NCBI RefSeq assembly: GCF_020991065.1
Contig: NZ_CP087710.1
Location: 1,860,001-1,924,000 of the forward strand
Length of the DNA stretch: 64,000 bases
Direction of reading: 5' to 3'
DNA from: Nocardioides okcheonensis
Lineage (GTDB): Bacteria; Actinomycetota; Actinomycetes; Propionibacteriales; Nocardioidaceae
The notes beneath the pieces are model-generated. The model had not been told where the DNA came from. It searched no databases and saw only the letters and a program-made list of their open reading frames with translations. Within the stretch, counting starts at the first letter, position 1; the number at the start of each line of letters is the position of its first letter. The position numbers were made by a program, and so were the translations under genes. This document shows, one piece after another, positions 59,804-64,000 of this stretch.

Positions 59804-60379
59804 ATGGAGCCGGGGACGCCGATCAGCTGCGAGATGACCAAGTGGGGCGACCGGGCGCACTGGGCGTTCACCGGGATCCTCCTCGGCTCCGACGAGCACG
59901 GCGACTGGATCGGCGTCGCGGCCGGCACCCACCACCACCGGCCCGGCGCCGAGTTCCACTCCGCCGTCGACACCGTGACGGTCGTGCACCCCGATCGCTG
60001 GCACCTCCCGACGTTCCAGGCACCCGGGATCTGGTGCGACCTCTACGTCGACATGACGACCCCTCCCGTCTGGGACGGGACGGTGCTGAGGGCGGTCGAC
60101 CTCGACCTCGACGTCATCCGCCTGCCCGAGCAGATGCCCGACCTTCCTGCTCCGTGGGGCGAACCGCCCGCCGCTCCCGGCGAGACGTTCGTCGACGACG
60201 AGGACGAGTTCGCCGAGCACCAGGTGACCTACCGCTACCCCGCCGACGTCGTCGCGGCCGCACGCGCCAGCTGCGACGAGGTGCTCGCCGCTGTGCGCGC
60301 GGGGGCGGCGCCGTACGACGGCTCGCACCAGCGCTGGCTCGACGAGCTCAGCCGTCGGACTCCTGCTCGGACCTCCTGA
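59804..60379 (+). CDS. DUF402 domain protein
   Basis: The 191-residue product has the DUF402 pattern WHLPTFQAPGIWCDLYVDM followed by an acidic DLDLDVIRLPE, and a Glu/Asp-rich stretch that in this family coordinates a metal. Relatives include nucleoside di/triphosphatases and RNA-processing phosphatases. The ATG at 59804 is chosen because TAGGGT ends eight bases upstream; the longer frame runs back into the repeat array. Its 3' end overlaps thrE by 32 bases. Confidence 0.82.
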   Translation: MEPGTPISCEMTKWGDRAHWAFTGILLGSDEHGDWIGVAAGTHHHRPGAEFHSAVDTVTVVHPDRWHLPTFQAPGIWCDLYVDMTTPPVWDGTVLRAVDLDLDVIRLPEQMPDLPAPWGEPPAAPGETFVDDEDEFAEHQVTYRYPADVVAAARASCDEVLAAVRAGAAPYDGSHQRWLDELSRRTPARTS

Positions 60380-61823
60380 AGGCACGTCGCTCCGCGCGGG
60401 TCATCGCCCGGAACGGGCCGACCAGCCGCGGTCCGGCGAGGCGGTTCTCCAGCTTGCGCGCCTCGCGCTTGACCGGCTGGGCGACGTACTCACCGAGGAT
60501 CACCCCCGAGGCCAGCGCGATGGCGACGGAGATCGCCGTCATCAGCGCCAGGATGCCCTGCGAGACGAAGGCACCGCCCTCGGCGAGGAACGTCAGCCCG
60601 CGGTAGATCGACAGGCCGGGCAGGAACGGCACGATCGCCGGCACCGCCACGACCAGCGGTGGGACCCGGACCCGCCCGGCCACGGCGTAGGCGACGAGGC
60701 CGATGAAGAACGCGGCGGCTCCGGCGGCGGCCGCGCGGCCGAAGCCGGCGACGGTGACGACCTGCGAGACCAGTGCGGCGACCCCGGTGATCGAGGCGAC
60801 CGGCACGACGGCGCGGCGCGGGGCGTAGCACGCGACGCTGAACGCGGCCGCCGAGATCGCCGCTCCGACCACGACCACGGGCAGGTCCGAGATGCTGCCG
60901 AGCTTGCCGGGGACCAGCCGGCCCAGCGACAGACCGAGGCCGTCGGCGATCGAGATGCCGAAGCCGACGCCGGCGATGATGCCCGCGGTCGCCATCATCG
61001 CCTCGATCAGGCGGGCGCCGGAGGTGAGGTAGAAGCCGGTGAGGGCGTCCTGCACCGCACCCATCAGGCCGATGCCGGCCAGCAGCAGGATGATGTTGGC
61101 CGTCACGACGAGCGACGGGTCGACCTCGATCGGGGTGGCCGCGACGGCCGCCGCGAGCACCGTCGCGATCGCGCCGCCGGCGACCTGGAGGTAGAAGAAC
61201 GGCAGCCGACGGCGGGCCATCACGAGCTGGACCCGGTCGATCAGCACCGCCGCCACCGCGGCGACGGCCGAGACGATCGCGCCACCGCCGAGGAAGACTC
61301 CGACCGCCGCGGCCATCACCGCCCACGCGACGGTGACCGCCCAGCGCGGGAAGGCGTGGCCGAGCGAGACGATCGTCGCCATCCGGGTGCGCGCGGTGTA
61401 GAGGTCGACCTGGTCGGTCAGCAGGTCACGCACGAGGTGGTCGACCGCGGTCAGGTCCTCGTAGTCGATGTCGCGCTGCTGCACGTGGCGCAGCAACAGC
61501 ATCGGCACCTCCTCCGCGCCGCGCTGGAAGCTCATCGACAGCGCCGTGAAGGTCACGTCGATCTCGGCGCCGCGCAGGCCGAGGTGGTCCGCGACGGACC
61601 GCATGGTGGCGGTGACGTCGGCCGCGCCCGCACCCGACGACAGCAGCATCTCGCCGATGCGCAGGCACAGGTCCATGGTCAGGTGGATCTCCCGCGCGCG
61701 CTCCGCCTCCTCGCGCGCGCGCTCCTCGGCCTCCTCCCGGGCGTACGCCGCCGCGAGCTCCCGGGCCTCCCCTCGGGCCCACTCGGCGGCTGCCTCCGGC
61801 TGCTCGATCTGGTCCACGCGCAC
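60348..61823 (-). CDS. Threonine/serine exporter family protein (ThrE)
   Basis: The product of about 491 residues has the N-terminal ThrE domain (LCLRIGEMLLSSGAGAADVT, EIDVTFTALSMSF) and ten membrane helices, with the substrate-channel motif PFLPGLSIYRGL near the end. Corynebacterium ThrE exports threonine and serine. A charged coiled-coil-like stretch of about 40 residues (ARELAAAYAREEAEERAREE) precedes the domain. The start is ambiguous: GTG at 61823, 61817 or 61847. Confidence 0.88.
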   Translation of the reverse strand: MRVDQIEQPEAAAEWARGEARELAAAYAREEAEERAREEAERAREIHLTMDLCLRIGEMLLSSGAGAADVTATMRSVADHLGLRGAEIDVTFTALSMSFQRGAEEVPMLLLRHVQQRDIDYEDLTAVDHLVRDLLTDQVDLYTARTRMATIVSLGHAFPRWAVTVAWAVMAAAVGVFLGGGAIVSAVAAVAAVLIDRVQLVMARRRLPFFYLQVAGGAIATVLAAAVAATPIEVDPSLVVTANIILLLAGIGLMGAVQDALTGFYLTSGARLIEAMMATAGIIAGVGFGISIADGLGLSLGRLVPGKLGSISDLPVVVVGAAISAAAFSVACYAPRRAVVPVASITGVAALVSQVVTVAGFGRAAAAGAAAFFIGLVAYAVAGRVRVPPLVVAVPAIVPFLPGLSIYRGLTFLAEGGAFVSQGILALMTAISVAIALASGVILGEYVAQPVKREARKLENRLAGPRLVGPFRAMTRAERRAFRRSEQESDG

Positions 61824-61882
61824 ATGGTGGCACCCGGACAGCCCCACCGCGGCAGGTGGTCCGGCACCGGTCGGGACCTCCC

Positions 61883-61888
61883 TAGAGT
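61883..61888 (+). promoter_or_regulatory. -10 hexamer of the GCS2 gene, leaderless geometry
   Basis: TAGAGT ends six bases before the ATG at 61895. Confidence 0.65.
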
Positions 61889-61894
61889 TGTCGC

Positions 61895-63028
61895 ATGCGC
61901 ATCGACTTCCATGCCTCGCCGCAGCCCACGCTCGGCGTCGAGTGGGAGCTCGCGCTGGTCGACCGCGACACCCGCGACCTCGTCAGCGCGGCTGCCGACC
62001 TCGCCGAGCGCGCCACCCCGCGGCTCGAGCACCCCGACCGGCTGCACCAGGAGCTGCTGCGCAACACCGTCGAGGTGGTGACCGGGATCTGCCACACCGT
62101 CGGGGAGGCGGTCGAGGACCTCACCGGCACGCTCGGCGTGGTGATGGACGCCGCCGACGAGCTCGGCGTCGACCTGATGGGGGCCGGGGCGCACCCCTTC
62201 GCGGACTGGTCGCACCAGCAGCTCACCGACGGGCACCGCTACGAGGAGCTGATCAACCGCACCCAGTGGTGGGGCCGACAGATGCTGATCTGGGGCGTCC
62301 ACGTCCACGTCGGCATGCCCGAGCGCGACCGGGTGATGCCGGTGCTGTCGTCCCTGCTCACGACGTACCCGCACCTGCTCGCCCTGTCCGCCAGCTCGCC
62401 GTTCTGGGCCGGCCAGGACACCGGCTACGCGTCGAACCGGGCGCTGATGTTCCAGCAGCTGCCGACCGCCGGGCTGCCGTTCACCTTCGACTCCTGGGCC
62501 GACTTCGAGCGCTGCATCGACGACCAGACCACCACCGGGATCATCGACTCGATGGCCGACGTGCGCTGGGACGTACGCCCCGCGCCGCACCTCGGCACCC
62601 TCGAGCACCGGGTCTGCGACGGCGTCTCCGACGTCCGCGAGCTGGCCGCGCTGGTCGCGCTCGTGCACTGCCTCGTCGTCGACCTCGACGACCGCCTCGT
62701 CGCCGGCGAGCGGCTGCCCACGCTCCCGCCCTGGCAGGTGCAGGAGAACAAGTGGCGCGCCGCGCGCTACGGCCTCGACGCGATCGTCATCCTCGACGAC
62801 CGCAACCGCGAGCGCCTGGTCACCGAGGACCTCGACGACCTGCTTGAGCGGCTCACACCGGTCGCGCGCCGGCTGGGCTGCGACGACGAGCTGCGTGCGG
62901 TGGCCGACATCCCCGCCCGCGGGTCGTCGGCCGACCGCCAGCGTCGCGTCGCCGCCGCACACCGCGGCGACCTGGTCTCGGTGGTCGACTCGATCGTCGG
63001 CGAGCTGCGGACCACGCTGGGGCGTTGA
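61895..63028 (+). CDS. Carboxylate-amine ligase of the GCS2/YbdK family
   Basis: The 377-residue product has the glutamate-cysteine ligase type 2 fold with LGVEWELALVD (metal-binding Glu residues), GAGAHPF, HVHVGM and the Arg in HRVCDGVSD. E. coli YbdK has weak glutamate-cysteine ligase activity. In mycothiol-producing actinobacteria, which lack glutathione, the true substrates are uncertain. Confidence 0.9.
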   Translation: MRIDFHASPQPTLGVEWELALVDRDTRDLVSAAADLAERATPRLEHPDRLHQELLRNTVEVVTGICHTVGEAVEDLTGTLGVVMDAADELGVDLMGAGAHPFADWSHQQLTDGHRYEELINRTQWWGRQMLIWGVHVHVGMPERDRVMPVLSSLLTTYPHLLALSASSPFWAGQDTGYASNRALMFQQLPTAGLPFTFDSWADFERCIDDQTTTGIIDSMADVRWDVRPAPHLGTLEHRVCDGVSDVRELAALVALVHCLVVDLDDRLVAGERLPTLPPWQVQENKWRAARYGLDAIVILDDRNRERLVTEDLDDLLERLTPVARRLGCDDELRAVADIPARGSSADRQRRVAAAHRGDLVSVVDSIVGELRTTLGR

Positions 63029-63130
63029 CCTCCGCCCGGCCACGGGCCGGGGTTGTGGCGCTCGTCCCGGGGCGAGAGGATGCGCGGACGCACGCGCCGC
63101 CGGGGGCGGGGCGGACACGGAGGAGAAGCA

Positions 63131-64000
63131 GTGGTCAACCCGATCGACCCGACGGCCACCGGCTTCCTGCTCGCCGAGAACCGCAACATGCCCATGCACG
63201 TCGGCGGCCTCCAGCTGTTCGAGAAGCCCGAGGGCGCGGGGCGCGGCTACGTCCGCGAGATGTACGAGCAGATGCGCGACGTCGACGAGATCGCCCCGCT
63301 CTTCCTCAAGCACCCGCACCGCTCCGCGCGCACCGCCGGGCAGCTCGTGTGGCGGCCCGACGAGCAGTTCGACATCGAGCACCACGTGCGGCATAGCGCC
63401 CTGCCCAAGCCTGGCCGGATCCGCGAGCTGCTCGAGCTGTGCTCGCGGCTGCACAGCACCCGGCTCGCGTGGGAGCGCCCGCTGTGGGAGGCGACCATCA
63501 TCGAGGGCCTGCGCGACGGCCGGGTCGCGATGTACACCAAGACCCACCACGCCCTCGTCGACGGCGTCTCCGCGATGCGGCTGCTGGCGAGCGTGCTGTC
63601 CACCGACCCCGACGAGCGCGACATGCCCGCCCCGTGGGCGATGCGCCCCGGCGCCCCGCGGCCGGCCGCGGACGGCGCCTCGCCCCCGTCCCTCGGCGAC
63701 GTGTCGGCGCAGACCGTGCGGGCCGCGCTGGCGATCGCGTCCGAGGCCGCGGGCATGCCGGGGGCGCTGGTCCGCACCCTCAACCGCAGCGTCCGCAACG
63801 AGACCTCGGCACTGTCGCTCTACGCCCCGCGCACGATCCTCAACCAGAACATCACCGGCTCGCGCCGCTTCGCCGCCCAGGACTGGCCGATCGAGCGGCT
63901 CCGCGCGGTCGGCAAGGCCAGCGGCACCACGATCAACGACGTGGTGCTCGCCATGGTCAGCGGCGCGATCCGGGCGTACCTCCTCGAGCTCGACGCGCTC
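63131..64000 (+). CDS. Wax ester synthase/diacylglycerol acyltransferase, N-terminal part (3' end outside window)
   Basis: The frame is open to the window end (290 codons). It has the WS/DGAT N-terminus NPIDPTATGFLLAENRNMPMHVGGL and the catalytic HHALVDG within a TKTHHALVDGVSAMRLL run. It then has the second conserved block beginning LNQNITGSRRFA with TINDVVLAMVSGAIRAYL. These enzymes make storage triacylglycerols and wax esters from acyl-CoA at the membrane. AGGAG precedes the GTG start. Confidence 0.92.
   Translation, partial: MVNPIDPTATGFLLAENRNMPMHVGGLQLFEKPEGAGRGYVREMYEQMRDVDEIAPLFLKHPHRSARTAGQLVWRPDEQFDIEHHVRHSALPKPGRIRELLELCSRLHSTRLAWERPLWEATIIEGLRDGRVAMYTKTHHALVDGVSAMRLLASVLSTDPDERDMPAPWAMRPGAPRPAADGASPPSLGDVSAQTVRAALAIASEAAGMPGALVRTLNRSVRNETSALSLYAPRTILNQNITGSRRFAAQDWPIERLRAVGKASGTTINDVVLAMVSGAIRAYLLELDAL

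Overview
The window is a very GC-rich actinobacterial chromosome segment. Gene families, gene order (glmU, prs, ctc-type L25, pth; hemE, DUF3000, RNase D), heavy GTG start use and GTGA/ATGA overlaps point to Nocardioidaceae, most likely Nocardioides or a close relative; this is inference from content, not a database match. There is no rRNA, phage, transposase or CRISPR locus. One tRNA gene (Gln, anticodon TTG) is present.

Layout. 0-1 kb: the 3' end of a secreted RCC1/PKD protein. 1-8 kb: the translation/precursor block pth, rplY, prs and glmU on the minus strand, with pepN on the plus strand between rplY and prs. 8-12.5 kb: a TetR regulator, then an overlapping monooxygenase, dehydrogenase and hydrolase cassette that reads as a ketone-to-ester-to-acid route, then a small kinase. 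12.5-16.6 kb: small poorly known genes, TspO and the tRNA-Gln gene with odd repeats on both sides. 16.8-20.2 kb: a two-ATPase, two-permease ABC exporter operon. 20.2-28.7 kb: a membrane protein, a LigC-type DNA ligase, a large repeat array, a sulfotransferase, a GT4-Stealth fusion, and a stand-alone LigD-type polymerase. 28.8-32.2 kb: redox and sulfur genes (quinone-reductase-like MDR, MsrB, rhodanese, cysteine dioxygenase). 32.3-34.4 kb: hemQ and hemY. 34.4-36.7 kb: NYN-domain protein and DUF4349 lipoprotein. 36.7-45.5 kb: an organosulfur island (transporter, two flavin reductases, SsuD, SfnB-like, SfnG, a second acyl-CoA-dehydrogenase-like enzyme, LysR). 45.5-48.5 kb: hemE, DUF3000, RNase D. 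48.5-55 kb: sugar-type binding protein, PemK/MazF-like protein, HrpA helicase. 55-64 kb: ECF42-type sigma factor with its DGPF partner, a two-component system, DUF402, ThrE exporter, GCS2 ligase and the start of a wax ester synthase/DGAT.

Two architectural signals run through the window. First, at least eleven genes have a TANNNT hexamer ending exactly six bases before an ATG/GTG start, the geometry of leaderless transcription. In three cases the -10 hexamer shares bases with the stop codon of the gene before it. Second, gene 3' ends carry large hairpins or arrays of a 20-32 bp word, repeated head-to-tail and then in inverted order with the same spacing. Different loci use different words, and one word family recurs 50 kb apart. 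Palindromic elements also appear inside hrpA as in-frame insertions. These repeat systems are the least explained feature of the window.
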